64,000 nt of DNA from G963678095 sp963678095 (GTDB lineage Bacteria; Bacillota; Negativicutes; Selenomonadales; Selenomonadaceae): positions 1,488,001 to 1,552,000 of the forward strand of contig OY782746.1 in the NCBI GenBank assembly GCA_963678095.2, in the 5' to 3' direction. Shown in pieces: positions 51,397 to 60,836 of this stretch. The notes under the pieces were generated by a model that saw only the letters and a list, made by a program, of their open reading frames with translations, did no database searches and was not told the origin of the DNA. The translations under genes were made by a program, and so were the position numbers. How positions within the stretch are numbered: position 1 is the first letter of the stretch; every line of letters starts with the position of its first letter.

Positions 51397-52296
51397 TTAT
51401 AGATACCGTGCCGGATTAACGGCCTGCCCATTTATTCTGACCTCGTAATGCACATGCGGTCCTGTGCTAAAACCAGTGCTGCCCATATAGGCAATAACCT
51501 GGCCACGGCGAACCTGTTGCCCAGCACTCACGACAACCTGTGAGGCATGACCATAACGGGTCATAATACCATTGCCATGGTCGATATCAACCATATTCCC
51601 ATAGCCGCCTGAATTCCACCCAGCTGCCGTCACGACACCATCAGCGGTAGCTACAATCGGAGTTCCAACATCATTGGCAATATCGATCCCCGGATGAAAA
51701 TCCGTGCCGCCCCAACGCAAGCCGTAATTCGAACTGATATCGCCACTAGCTGGCCAGATCGATGGCGTTATTGCCATTTCTGCCTGCTTAGCACTGATTT
51801 GCTGATGTAAAGCCTCCAGGCTCTGTTTACGGGTGGCCATATTTTTTTCTAAATTATCTAAGGCTTCCGTTACATTTTGAATGTCCGGCTGTATTCTGGG
51901 GCCGCCCTGCCCATCATGTGTTCCTCCAGCGCCAGGATTTTCGGAACCAGCATCGGCAGCTGACAATTGACGAATTTCCAATTCCAACTCATTGAGCTTC
52001 TCCATATCCGACTGCAGGGCATTCGCTTTTTTTGCCAGCTGCAGCAGTTGTTCCTGCTGCATGTTATTAACCTGCCGCAGCTCCCCAATTTCCGCCTTAT
52101 CATTTTTTTGTGAGTACATACTATATGTAGTATAACTAAACGCCCCAACGAACAATATCAAGCCTATTGCCAAAGAAGCCATACCATATTTAATTACGTT
52201 TATCGGCAACCGAATGCTGTGCACCGTTTCTCCGCGATGAGGAATTATTTTTATGGTGTATTCCCTTTGATCCGGTTTTTGCACTTGCTTCTCCAA
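51397..52296 (-). CDS. M23 metallopeptidase with membrane anchor
   Basis: 299 residues from TTG 52296 (GGAGG 8 bases upstream). One membrane segment near residues 34-55 (IKYGMASLAIGLILFVGAF), coiled coil (about 70-115), then the LytM/M23 domain with GGTDFHPGIDIAND (Zn ligands His and Asp), MVDIDHGNGIMTRYGHAS, and GPHVHYEVRING. An envelope peptidoglycan endopeptidase, oriented outside the inner membrane; near the bactofilin gene. Confidence 0.9.
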   Translation of the reverse strand: MEKQVQKPDQREYTIKIIPHRGETVHSIRLPINVIKYGMASLAIGLILFVGAFSYTTYSMYSQKNDKAEIGELRQVNNMQQEQLLQLAKKANALQSDMEKLNELELEIRQLSAADAGSENPGAGGTHDGQGGPRIQPDIQNVTEALDNLEKNMATRKQSLEALHQQISAKQAEMAITPSIWPASGDISSNYGLRWGGTDFHPGIDIANDVGTPIVATADGVVTAAGWNSGGYGNMVDIDHGNGIMTRYGHASQVVVSAGQQVRRGQVIAYMGSTGFSTGPHVHYEVRINGQAVNPARYL

Positions 52297-52343
52297 AGAA
52301 AGTCCTCCAAACTATAATTCATCCCTGAAACAAAAATAGGCAC

Positions 52344-52377
52344 AAAAAAACCTGTGCTTATATATTATAGCACAGGC
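52344..52377 (-). terminator. Terminator between DUF4446 and M23 genes
   Basis: CCTGTGCT / AGCACAGG stem (AT loop) then minus-strand T7. Confidence 0.75.
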
Positions 52378-52431
52378 TTCTTCTTATTTAAAGAATTTTT
52401 ATCCATTCTCACATCTGACTAAGGTCTCATT

Positions 52432-52944
52432 TCAGTGCCCCATCGCTTCCCGTAGAGCTTCCTTTTCTTCATCGGTAAGCGTATAAGTAGAACTCCCGTT
52501 CTGGATCGGCTTTACGTAGCTGCGGGATTCTTCTCTGCCAAAAATACTCGATAAAACAAGACCATTGTTTGCTGAATCCAGCATAGCCACAGCATAACTT
52601 AGATCGCTTCCCATGTCCTCGAAGGCACAAAAGCGGACAATGCCGAATTTATGCAAAGACTTATCAGCCAGCTGCCTTGTTATCTTATTCTCTGCCTCCA
52701 CTTCAGCTGTTTTATTGACGGCTTCACGAACTTCATCGATATGCCCCATCAGCATCCGTTCCAGATTCAAGCCACTATCAACACCCGTCATCATTTTTTT
52801 ATAGCGTTTCTTTAAATAGGATAAGTTCAAAAATAAATTAATGATGATTACATACATCACCAGGACTAGAATTCCCAGTATGCCTACAATATAAAACATA
52901 TTATTCATCATTAAATTCATAAGTATCGCACTGTCTACTGCCAT
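52432..52944 (-). CDS. DUF4446 family membrane protein
   Basis: 170 residues; GGGGAG before the ATG. One membrane segment (residues 14-38), then a soluble domain with KFGIVRFCAFEDMGSDLSYAVAMLD and VLSSIFGREESRSYVKPI, the DUF4446 signature. Genes of this family often lie beside parAB in Firmicutes, as here; the function is unknown. Confidence 0.88.
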   Translation of the reverse strand: MAVDSAILMNLMMNNMFYIVGILGILVLVMYVIIINLFLNLSYLKKRYKKMMTGVDSGLNLERMLMGHIDEVREAVNKTAEVEAENKITRQLADKSLHKFGIVRFCAFEDMGSDLSYAVAMLDSANNGLVLSSIFGREESRSYVKPIQNGSSTYTLTDEEKEALREAMGH

Positions 52945-53123
52945 TTTGCTTTATTCTCCCCTTGCTAAGCTGTACCTGTTATAACCTTTTTCTCCAGCCT
53001 GCTTTGTTTAATTTGCTGCGGCCGGCAGTGATTCTTGCTGAACCAGCTGCGGCTCCCTAACGAACACAATTTTTCTTACCAAATTATTTTATCACAAATC
53101 AGCAAAACGTAAAGACCTTGCTT

Positions 53124-53139
53124 TGTTGCACGTGAAACA
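53124..53139. promoter_or_regulatory. Degenerate parS site
   Basis: TGTTGCACGTGAAACA, one base from the parS consensus TGTTTCACGTGAAACA; lies just downstream of parB. Confidence 0.7.
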
Positions 53140-53153
53140 TACCACAGCTCGCT

Positions 53154-54080
53154 TTATACTGTAATGTTTCGTGCTATCTGCTGCGACGGCAGACGCTTGG
53201 CTTCTTCTGTCAGCGTCTCAATAATGCGATCCAGGTCTTCCGCCGAATAAAATTCTATCTCGATTTTACTTTTTTTCTTACCCGGCTTTATTTTTACATT
53301 CGTGCCAAGCAGTAATTTCAAGCGGTCTTCCGCCTCAACAACAAAAATCTCCCGGCTCTTATCGGCAGCAGCTTCACGCTCCTGGCCTTCTTCACGATCC
53401 GCCAGATAGGTCGGTGACTTTTCAATTTTTTTTACCAGTTCTTCCGCCTCGCGAGCTGACAGATCTTCCGCAATAATATATTCGGCGGCTTCAAGCTGCA
53501 AAGACTCTTCTTCAAGTGCCAGCAAGGGCTTTGCCTGCCCCATGGTAATCGATCCATTTATAATATATTCCTGAACCCGCGGTGCCAAACGCAACAATCG
53601 CAAAAAATTAGCAATATGAGAGCGGCTGCGGCCTACTTTTTGCGCCAAAATTTCCTGCGTTAACCCAAATTCAGTGAGCAATCGATCATAAGCCTCGGCT
53701 TCTTCAATTGCATTGAGATCACACCGCTGCAAATTCTCGATCAACGCTATCTCCGTAACCTGTGCATCCGTATAGTTTCTTACCAAAACCGGAACTTTTT
53801 CCAGCCCCGCCAGCTTTGAAGCCCGCAAGCGGCGTTCTCCGGCAATCAACTCATACCCATGTAGCAGCTTCCGCACTAAAAGCGGCTGCAGTACACCATA
53901 TTCTTTAATCGAATTCATTAATTCTTCGAGAGCTTCGGCATCAAATTCCTTGCGCGGCTGAAATGGATTGGCCTGTATATCCGACAACGGAACCAGCTGA
54001 ATCTTATCTTTGGCATCATCTGTATTTTTCAGCAAAGCTCCCAGCCCTTTCCCGAGCCCCCCATGCACAGGCTTAGCCAT
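53154..54080 (-). CDS. parB: Chromosome partitioning protein ParB (Spo0J)
   Basis: 308 residues from ATG 54080 (AGAGGTGA eight bases upstream), overlapping the parA stop. ParB features: GLGKGLGALL at the start; IQANPFQPRKEFDAEALEEL; ELIAGERRLRASKLAG (CTP-binding); EIALIENLQRCDLNAIEEAEAY; an HTH near QKVGRSRSHIANFLRLL. It binds parS and CTP and loads condensin near the origin. Confidence 0.95.
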   Translation of the reverse strand: MAKPVHGGLGKGLGALLKNTDDAKDKIQLVPLSDIQANPFQPRKEFDAEALEELMNSIKEYGVLQPLLVRKLLHGYELIAGERRLRASKLAGLEKVPVLVRNYTDAQVTEIALIENLQRCDLNAIEEAEAYDRLLTEFGLTQEILAQKVGRSRSHIANFLRLLRLAPRVQEYIINGSITMGQAKPLLALEEESLQLEAAEYIIAEDLSAREAEELVKKIEKSPTYLADREEGQEREAAADKSREIFVVEAEDRLKLLLGTNVKIKPGKKKSKIEIEFYSAEDLDRIIETLTEEAKRLPSQQIARNITV

Positions 54081-54834
54081 TTGCATTCACCTCTTTCGCA
54101 AGATCCATATAAACTTCAGCGCCTTTTGATTTCGGATCATAAGCAAGAATCGGCTGTCCATAGGACGGAGCTTCGCTTAACCGAACATTTCGCGGAATAA
54201 TCGTCTCATATACCTGCCCCGCAAAGTGGTTACGCACCTCTTCCGCGACCTGCACCGACAATCTGGTTCTGGCATCATACATTGTCAGCAATACTCCTTC
54301 GAGCACCAAATCCTGATTAAGGTTCTGCTGCACGAGATTCACTGTATTCATTAACTGCGAGACCCCTTCCAGGGCATAAAATTCACACTGAATTGGCATC
54401 AAGACCGAATCGGCTGCTGTCAATGAGTTCAACGTCAATAATCCCAAAGAAGGTGGACAGTCAATCAGAATATAGTCATAGGAAGGTTTGACCTTTTCCA
54501 AGGCCCGTTTCAATTTATTCTCGCGCGACATAGCTGCTACCAGTTCCACTTCCGCTCCCGCTAACTCAATCGTCGCTGGTAAAATGTCTAAATTGGTAAA
54601 TTCTGTATTTCTAATAGCTGCTGTTATATCGGTTCCGGCAACGAGAACGTCATATACAGAATGCTCCAGTTGTGATTTATCAATGCCGTACCCACTGGTA
54701 GCATTTCCCTGCGGATCGAGATCCACCAATAGCACCTTTTTCCCTAAATCGGCGAGACAGGCACTTAAATTAACCGAGGTCGTCGTTTTTCCCACACCGC
54801 CTTTTTGATTGGCGATTGCGATAGTTTTTGCCAA
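54073..54834 (-). CDS. parA: Chromosome partitioning ATPase ParA (Soj)
   Basis: 253 residues from TTG 54834 (GATGGTGA six bases upstream). Deviant Walker A KGGVGKTT, Walker A' DLDPQGN, and LIDCPPSLGLLTLNSL (Walker B). Partner of ParB; the two genes overlap by 8 bases. Confidence 0.95.
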   Translation of the reverse strand: MAKTIAIANQKGGVGKTTTSVNLSACLADLGKKVLLVDLDPQGNATSGYGIDKSQLEHSVYDVLVAGTDITAAIRNTEFTNLDILPATIELAGAEVELVAAMSRENKLKRALEKVKPSYDYILIDCPPSLGLLTLNSLTAADSVLMPIQCEFYALEGVSQLMNTVNLVQQNLNQDLVLEGVLLTMYDARTRLSVQVAEEVRNHFAGQVYETIIPRNVRLSEAPSYGQPILAYDPKSKGAEVYMDLAKEVNANG

Positions 54835-55043
54835 AGTTATTCACCATCTTTTCTTTTTCTAAAAATCTGCCGTTTTCACTGCAAAATTCTGTTTATGAAT
54901 TACACTTCCACAGTTTCAATTTATATTCCTGCCCCTAAGCAAAAAATATCGCTTCCGGTTGCAATAAAAACGGTTTTTTTTACACTTTTATGTTAAAATA
55001 GTAATACTAAATTACAACTTTACAAATATAACGCCTAAATAAA

Positions 55044-55059
55044 TGTTTCACGTGAAACA
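55044..55059. promoter_or_regulatory. parS site (perfect)
   Basis: TGTTTCACGTGAAACA, 20 bases before the MetH-activation gene start. Confidence 0.9.
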
Positions 55060-55079
55060 TTTATTAGAAAGGATTTCGT

Positions 55080-55751
55080 ATGCCTGTCTATAACGCTCCA
55101 TTAAAAGCCGTCGATCCTGTAGAAACTCGGCGCTATGCCGGATTAAATAAAGCTGAATTCAGCCAGGCGAGCATTGATGCCGCTTGTCTTGAAATACAGG
55201 TGTTTGCGGAACCAAGAGGAATCTGGCAACTATATGAATACGAAGCTGCAACAGGCACCATAAAAACGGATTCGCCAAGTTGTATTGTCGGAGAAAAAAT
55301 CCGCAAGCATCTTGCGCCGGCTGAGAAAGTTGTCATTTTAGCAGTAACCGTTGGTGCTGCTGTCGAAACCCAAATTCAGGAGTATTTTAAGCAAGGCAAG
55401 TATTCTCACTCTCTTTTACTCGATGCTGCGGCCACAACCGCCGTTGAGCAAGCAGCCGATGATATGGAAAAAACCATCCGGCAACAGGTCACGCCGCTTG
55501 GCTATCAGATGCTGTGGCGATTCAGTCCCGGCTATGGTGACTGGGACATTCAATATCAACCGGAAATGCTGCGCCTCAGCCAGGCAGCAACCATTGGGAT
55601 TAGTCTTACTGAATCCATGATGCTCTTGCCCCGAAAATCAATCACAGCTATCATTGGCTTAGTCCCAAAGGAAAATTTTTGCGAACAAAAAAAATCCGTT
55701 CACAATTGCCAGATCTGCGCCAAACAAGATTGTCTGGCTCGAAAAAAATAA
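55080..55751 (+). CDS. Vitamin B12-dependent methionine synthase activation domain (stand-alone)
   Basis: 223 residues, AGAAAGGA upstream of ATG. A stand-alone version of the C-terminal reactivation domain of MetH: ETRRYAGLNKAEF, VVILAVTVGAAVETQIQEYF, FSPGYGDWDIQYQPEMLRL, LTESMMLLPRKSITAIIGL. It binds AdoMet and restores cob(II)alamin to the active form. It is followed by MetH (25 bases), which lacks this domain, so the two form one activity. Confidence 0.9.
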   Translation: MPVYNAPLKAVDPVETRRYAGLNKAEFSQASIDAACLEIQVFAEPRGIWQLYEYEAATGTIKTDSPSCIVGEKIRKHLAPAEKVVILAVTVGAAVETQIQEYFKQGKYSHSLLLDAAATTAVEQAADDMEKTIRQQVTPLGYQMLWRFSPGYGDWDIQYQPEMLRLSQAATIGISLTESMMLLPRKSITAIIGLVPKENFCEQKKSVHNCQICAKQDCLARKK

Positions 55752-55775
55752 TAAACATTACCAAAGGAGATATTT

Positions 55776-58154
55776 ATGATTAAAATTTTTGACGGTGCCA
55801 TGGGCACCATGTTGCAAGCTGCTGGCCTTAAACCAGGCGACTGTCCAGAACTTTTAAATATAAACCAGCCTGATATAGTCAAAGCCGTTCACGAGGCCTA
55901 TATAAATGCTGGAGCTAATATTATTGAAACGAATACCTTTGGAGCCAACCGCCTAAAACTTGAACATTATGGGCTGGCCGACAAGGCTAGAGAAATCAAT
56001 ATTGCCGCTGTACAGACAGCTAAAGCTGTCGCTGGTAAGCAGGCACAAGTAGCTGGATCCATGGGCCCTACGGGGCGATTTATTGCGCCTTTAGGCGACC
56101 TATCCTTTGATGAAGCCTATGATGTTTTCTTTGAACAGGCTGAGGCCCTCGCCGCTGGAGGAGCTGATTATCTACTGATTGAAACCTGTATTGATTTACA
56201 GGAAATGCGTGCTGCCTTACTGGCCGCTAAAGCCGCAACAACACTGCCAGTAATTTGTCAGATGTCTTATAGTGAAGACGGCCGGACTGTCAGCGGAACA
56301 GATCCACAGACTGCTGCCATCACCTTAGAAGCTCTGGGGGCCGATATCATCGGTGCTAATTGTTCTCTCGGGCCTGAACAGCTGATCCCCATCATCAAAA
56401 CCTTAGCCGAAAATTGCTCGAAGCCAATCAGCGTCCAGCCAAATGCCGGGATGCCCCAACTAGTCAAAGGAGAAACTATTTTCCCAATGACAGCAGCTGA
56501 CATGGGCTGCTGGGCCCCAAAACTTGTTGCTGCCGGAGCTACATTTATTGGCGGCTGCTGCGGCACAACGCCGGCACATATCGCTGCTCTAAAAACGGCT
56601 ATTTCCGGCTTAAAACCGGCCAGCAGAAAATCCCGTCCGCCGTTTCTCGCTCTTACCAGCCGGACAAAGACGGTTTTTATTGATAAAACCCTGCCAACAC
56701 GCTTGATTGGTGAACGCATAAACCCGACCGGGCGAAAAAAACTGGCTGAAGAAATCAAAACCGGTTCGTTTATTTCTGTCAAGAAAGAAGCCCTTGAACA
56801 GATACGCGCCGGAGCTGATATTTTGGATGTGAATATGGGCGTTGGCGGTATTGATCAGACAGCTGCCATGCGCAAGGCAATTACGGAAATAGCCCAGCTC
56901 GTCGATGCCCCACTGGCTATTGACACCAGTGATGCCGCGACTTTGGAAGCCGGCCTTAAAGCCTACCCAGGACGTGCGTTGATCAACTCCGTAAGTGCAG
57001 AACCCGAGCGCTTAGAGCAATTTTTGCCGTTAGCAAAAAAATATGGAGCTGCCATCTTATGTCTCCCTCTGTCTGCTGCCGGAGTTCCCAAAACAGCTAT
57101 AGAACGCGTCGACTTAATCGAACAGATTATTGCTGAAGCTCAACAATATGGTCTTAAAGCCGGCGATTTTCTTCTTGATGGCCTTGTTATGACAGCTGCT
57201 GCCGATGCCGATGCTGGCAGAGAAACCCTGGCAACCCTGAACCTCTATCGGGAAAAATTCGGGTATCCTGCAACCATGGGCCTTAGTAATATTTCTTTTG
57301 GGCTCCCCAATCGCTCTTTGATAAACAGCACCTTTTTTTCCATGTGTCTTGCAGCGGGTCTTGACGCGCCAATTATGAACCCCTATGATGACTCCATGCA
57401 GCAGGCATTATTGGCAAGCGCGGCTCTACTGGGTAAAGACCCCAATGGACGGGCCTATAGCCTGAATGCACAAATCAATCAAAATGCTCCTGTTGGGCCT
57501 GCCACCCCTAAAAATATTGAAACCGATATTTTATCAGCTATAAAGCACGCCGTCATTACAGGAGAAACCGAGCGGGTCGACATACTCGTTGAACAGGCCA
57601 TTGGCGAAGGATATTCAGGGCCAGCAATCACCGAAGAAGCCCTGACGGCCGCCATGAATGATATCGGCACTGATTTTGGGGCCGGGCGGGTATTTCTGCC
57701 CCAGGTTCTGCTTTCGGCAGAAGCAATGCGCGCAGCCTTTCTGAAAATCAAAGCTCTGCTGCCCGCCCAGCAGGCAATCAGCCGAGGAACGGTTGTCATG
57801 GCCACCGTCAAGGGAGATGTGCATGATCTCGGAAAAAACATTGTTTCTGCTTTGCTTGAAAATAACGGATTTCATCTAATTGATCTTGGCAAGGATGTCG
57901 ATGCCGATACCATTGTTCGCACGGCGATTGAACAGCAGGCCGATATTGTCGGCCTCTGTGCGCTGATGACAACAACGATGGTTCAAATTGATCAGGTAAT
58001 TCAATCGCTAAAAGAAGCCGGCTGTACAGCAAAGGTTATTGTCGGCGGAGCTGTTCTCACGCAGCAATATGCTGATGCTGCCGGTGCCGATGCTTATGCG
58101 CATGATGGTGTAGTTGCCGTTCAATTGGCCAAGAATCTGCTGAAAAAAGATTGA
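55776..58154 (+). CDS. metH: Cobalamin-dependent methionine synthase without activation domain
   Basis: 792 residues. Domain order: homocysteine methyltransferase (GAMGTMLQAAGL; Zn ligands GANCS and IGGCCGTTPAH), pterin-binding folate domain (GERINPTGRKKLAEE; GADILDVNMGV), cobalamin cap and B12-binding domain with DVHDLGKNIV (the lower His ligand DxHxxG). The usual C-terminal activation domain is supplied by the gene before it. It makes methionine from homocysteine and methyl-folate. Confidence 0.94.
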   Translation: MIKIFDGAMGTMLQAAGLKPGDCPELLNINQPDIVKAVHEAYINAGANIIETNTFGANRLKLEHYGLADKAREINIAAVQTAKAVAGKQAQVAGSMGPTGRFIAPLGDLSFDEAYDVFFEQAEALAAGGADYLLIETCIDLQEMRAALLAAKAATTLPVICQMSYSEDGRTVSGTDPQTAAITLEALGADIIGANCSLGPEQLIPIIKTLAENCSKPISVQPNAGMPQLVKGETIFPMTAADMGCWAPKLVAAGATFIGGCCGTTPAHIAALKTAISGLKPASRKSRPPFLALTSRTKTVFIDKTLPTRLIGERINPTGRKKLAEEIKTGSFISVKKEALEQIRAGADILDVNMGVGGIDQTAAMRKAITEIAQLVDAPLAIDTSDAATLEAGLKAYPGRALINSVSAEPERLEQFLPLAKKYGAAILCLPLSAAGVPKTAIERVDLIEQIIAEAQQYGLKAGDFLLDGLVMTAAADADAGRETLATLNLYREKFGYPATMGLSNISFGLPNRSLINSTFFSMCLAAGLDAPIMNPYDDSMQQALLASAALLGKDPNGRAYSLNAQINQNAPVGPATPKNIETDILSAIKHAVITGETERVDILVEQAIGEGYSGPAITEEALTAAMNDIGTDFGAGRVFLPQVLLSAEAMRAAFLKIKALLPAQQAISRGTVVMATVKGDVHDLGKNIVSALLENNGFHLIDLGKDVDADTIVRTAIEQQADIVGLCALMTTTMVQIDQVIQSLKEAGCTAKVIVGGAVLTQQYADAAGADAYAHDGVVAVQLAKNLLKKD

Positions 58155-58170
58155 TGTTTCACGTGAAACA
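58155..58170. promoter_or_regulatory. parS site (perfect)
   Basis: TGTTTCACGTGAAACA, immediately after the metH stop. Confidence 0.9.
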
Positions 58171-58224
58171 ATTTGTATTTAATTTTTCGCCGTATACTCA
58201 ATGTCTTTAAAAATCAATTATAGT

Positions 58225-58268
58225 AAAAAGCTCCTGCGGTAGAAGTTACTCTACCACAGGAGCTTTTC
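58225..58268. terminator. Bidirectional terminator after metH
   Basis: AAAAGCTCCTG-CGGTAGA pairs with TCTACC-ACAGGAGCTTTT; suits both metH and pfkA. Confidence 0.8.
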
Positions 58269-58341
58269 TTGTTTTTTCTATTGCTCTTCCTTTAGCATTA
58301 TATATTATTCTCTGTTGAAATCACTGCCTGCCCTATCTCAT

Positions 58342-58357
58342 TGTTTCACGTGAAACA
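58342..58357. promoter_or_regulatory. parS site (perfect)
   Basis: TGTTTCACGTGAAACA, just before the stop of pfkA. Confidence 0.9.
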
Positions 58358-58359
58358 AT

Positions 58360-59322
58360 TTATGCTAGAATTGCTGCCAAGCGAATCAATTCGGGATCAA
58401 GCTGCTTTTTATTCGTGACAGCATCTTCCAGATCGATACTGACAATTTTACCACTATTAAAGCCAAATACTACATTTGAAATTCCGGAGATAACGGCCAG
58501 AGCCGCTTTTTCTCCCAATTGACTCGCTTTTACCCGGTCAATTACAGAGGGCGAACCACCCCGCTGTATATGCCCCAGTACAGAAACCCTCGTATCAATA
58601 CCTGTTTTTTCGCCGATGGCTTTACCGATGTCAATCCCGCTGCCTACCCCTTCTGCCACAATCACCAAGCAATAGCGTTTGCCACGCGCATAAGCGGTCT
58701 TGATCTCTGCACAGACCGTATCCAGATTATATTCTGCTTCAGGAACAAGCACCGATTCTGCTCCACCAGAAATTCCTGCGATCATGGCCAGCCAGCCACA
58801 TTTCCTTCCCATAACCTCCACAACAGCAATCCGCCGATGTGCAGAGGCGGTATCGCGTAGTTTATTGACAGCATCAATAATTGTATTGGCCGCCGTATCG
58901 GACCCTATCGTATAATCCGTTCCCCAAATGTCATTATCAATCGTACCCGGCAATCCGACAACAGGAATTCCCGTTTCTAAACTCAGCTTATGCGCCCCAC
59001 GCAGACTGCCATCACCGCCAATGACGACGAGCCCCTGAATCCCACGCTTCATCAAGTTTTCGCAACATTTTTTTCTTCCTGCCGGGGTTTCTACCTCAGG
59101 ACAGCGCGCTGTACCAAGAAAAGTTCCACCCCGCTGAATAATATCACTGACTGACCGTGACTCCATTAAAAATAAATCTTCCTCAAGCAGCCCCTTGTAC
59201 CCATTATTGATACCCCAGATCGCTACCCCTTCATATAAAGCGGTACGAGCTACTGCTCGTATTGCCGCGTTCATCCCCGGACTGTCGCCTCCACTCGTCA
59301 TAACAGCAATTGTCTTTAACAT
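58360..59322 (-). CDS. pfkA: ATP-dependent 6-phosphofructokinase
   Basis: 320 residues, standard PfkA length. MTSGGDSPGMNAAIRA, GGDGSLRGAHKLS (Gly, ATP-type), PGTIDNDIWGTDYTIGSDTA (catalytic Asp), and GHIQRGGSPS. Commits fructose-6-phosphate to glycolysis. The second PFK of the window; the one at 19400 has the PPi signature. Confidence 0.93.
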   Translation of the reverse strand: MLKTIAVMTSGGDSPGMNAAIRAVARTALYEGVAIWGINNGYKGLLEEDLFLMESRSVSDIIQRGGTFLGTARCPEVETPAGRKKCCENLMKRGIQGLVVIGGDGSLRGAHKLSLETGIPVVGLPGTIDNDIWGTDYTIGSDTAANTIIDAVNKLRDTASAHRRIAVVEVMGRKCGWLAMIAGISGGAESVLVPEAEYNLDTVCAEIKTAYARGKRYCLVIVAEGVGSGIDIGKAIGEKTGIDTRVSVLGHIQRGGSPSVIDRVKASQLGEKAALAVISGISNVVFGFNSGKIVSIDLEDAVTNKKQLDPELIRLAAILA

Positions 59323-59425
59323 ATACTATACGCACCTCCCTGCCTCTACTATTCGACTTCTGCCACCAAAACCCTCTTGTCACCAATAACCTTCTTTCCT
59401 ATTTACCATATTTTTACATTTTAGC

Positions 59426-59454
59426 TTGACAAAAAACAAAGGCAATGTTAAATT
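59426..59454 (+). promoter_or_regulatory. Promoter of the ZTP riboswitch transcript
   Basis: TTGACA (59426-59431), 17 bases, TAAATT (59449-59454). Confidence 0.65.
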
Positions 59455-59463
59455 TGATTTATA

Positions 59464-59570
59464 TTGTTATACGACTGACGGAAGTGGAAATGACCACATG
59501 AAGTATAGCATGATCAGCCGACCGTCTGGGCAAAAAAAGTCCGAGATCTGTGGGCTTTTTTTATATTTTT
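59464..59570 (+). ncRNA. ZTP riboswitch (pfl motif) with terminator
   Basis: CGACTGACGGAA and CGACCGTCTGGGCA (about 59472-59532) are the conserved parts of the pfl/ZTP motif; between them is GTGGAAATGACCAC and CATGAAGTATAGCATG. A terminator follows at 59536-59570 (AAAGTCC / GGGCTTT, then T-rich). The motif normally binds ZTP/ZMP and switches purine and one-carbon genes on, which fits the formyltransferase downstream. Confidence 0.85.
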
Positions 59571-59591
59571 TTACAGAGGAGAATATGAAAA

Positions 59592-60764
59592 ATGAACGAA
59601 CTCGAATTGAAATATGGCTGCAATCCCAACCAGAAACCAGCCAGGGTTTTTATGAAAGACGGGGATCTTCCCTTTACCGTACTCAACGGCAAGCCTGGCT
59701 ATATAAACCTGCTTGATGCCTTTAACAGCTGGCAGCTTGTGCGCGAACTACAGGATGCCACCGGACTGCCGGCGGCGGCATCCTTCAAACATGTCAGCCC
59801 CGCCGGAGCCGCCGTAGCCGTACCTTTATCCCCGGTACTCAAACAGGTTTATTTCGTCGAAGGTATTGAACTTTCCCCGATTGCTACTGCTTATATTCGA
59901 GCCCGCGGTGCCGACCGCATGTCTTCCTATGGTGATTTTGTTGCCTTATCGACCGAGTGCGATGCCCAGACAGCGTCTTTTCTCGTCCGCGAAGTATCCG
60001 ATGGCATCATTGCCCCCTCCTATTCCGAGGCAGCCCTCGAGATTCTCAAAACCAAACGAAAAGGAACCTATCTTGTCCTCCAGATAGATCCATCTTACCA
60101 GCCGCCGGCACTTGAAACCAAAGAGGTTTTTGGCATTTCTTTTGAACAGCAGCACAACGATATAAAAATCACCCCGGACTGCCTTGGCAATATTCCAACC
60201 AAAAACAAGGCCTTTACCCCGGAGGCAAAGCGCGACCTGCTGATTGCCCTAATCACGCTCAAATACACGCAGTCAAACTCGGTTTGCTATACAAAAGACG
60301 GCCAGGCCATCGGCATCGGTGCCGGCCAGCAATCACGCGTCCATTGCACCCGTCTTGCCGGCAGCAAAGCCGACAACTGGTATCTGCGCCAAAATCCAAA
60401 GGTCCTGAATCTGCCTTTCAAAGATGACCTGCGCCGCCCGGACCGCGATAACGCGATTGACGTCTACATTTCTGATGAATATATGGATCTGCTTGCGGAT
60501 GAGGAATGGCCGCGTATTTTCAAGGAAAAACCATCGGTATTTACCCGCGAGGAACGTCTGACCTGGATCGAAACAGCCCAGGGAATCGCCCTTGGCTCCG
60601 ATGCCTTTTTCCCCTTTGGCGACAATATTGAACGAGCCCATAAAAGCGGCGTGGAATTTGTTGCCCAAAGCGGCGGATCCATCCGTGATGACAATGTCAT
60701 TGATACCTGTAATAAATACAACATGGCCATGGCCTTTACCGGCATCCGCCTGTTTCATCATTAA
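59592..60764 (+). CDS. AICAR formyltransferase (PurH-type, without IMP cyclohydrolase)
   Basis: 390 residues, GAGGAG ten bases upstream. KYGCNPNQKPARVF, SFKHVSPAGAAVAV (catalytic Lys-His) and DFVALSTECDAQTASFLVREVSDGIIAPSY belong to the AICAR transformylase domain, while no IMP cyclohydrolase domain is attached. Adds formyl from 10-formyl-THF to AICAR in purine synthesis; AICAR (ZMP) is the metabolite that the upstream riboswitch senses. Confidence 0.88.
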   Translation: MNELELKYGCNPNQKPARVFMKDGDLPFTVLNGKPGYINLLDAFNSWQLVRELQDATGLPAAASFKHVSPAGAAVAVPLSPVLKQVYFVEGIELSPIATAYIRARGADRMSSYGDFVALSTECDAQTASFLVREVSDGIIAPSYSEAALEILKTKRKGTYLVLQIDPSYQPPALETKEVFGISFEQQHNDIKITPDCLGNIPTKNKAFTPEAKRDLLIALITLKYTQSNSVCYTKDGQAIGIGAGQQSRVHCTRLAGSKADNWYLRQNPKVLNLPFKDDLRRPDRDNAIDVYISDEYMDLLADEEWPRIFKEKPSVFTREERLTWIETAQGIALGSDAFFPFGDNIERAHKSGVEFVAQSGGSIRDDNVIDTCNKYNMAMAFTGIRLFHH

Positions 60765-60797
60765 AAAAAGGGAGCTGCCAGGCAGCTCCCTTTTTTC
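60763..60797 (+). terminator. Terminator after the formyltransferase
   Basis: GGGAGCTGCC / GGCAGCTCCC stem then T6. Confidence 0.85.
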
Positions 60798-60836
60798 TGT
60801 CCGGCGAGAAAAATACCGTTAGGAGGATCATACTTT

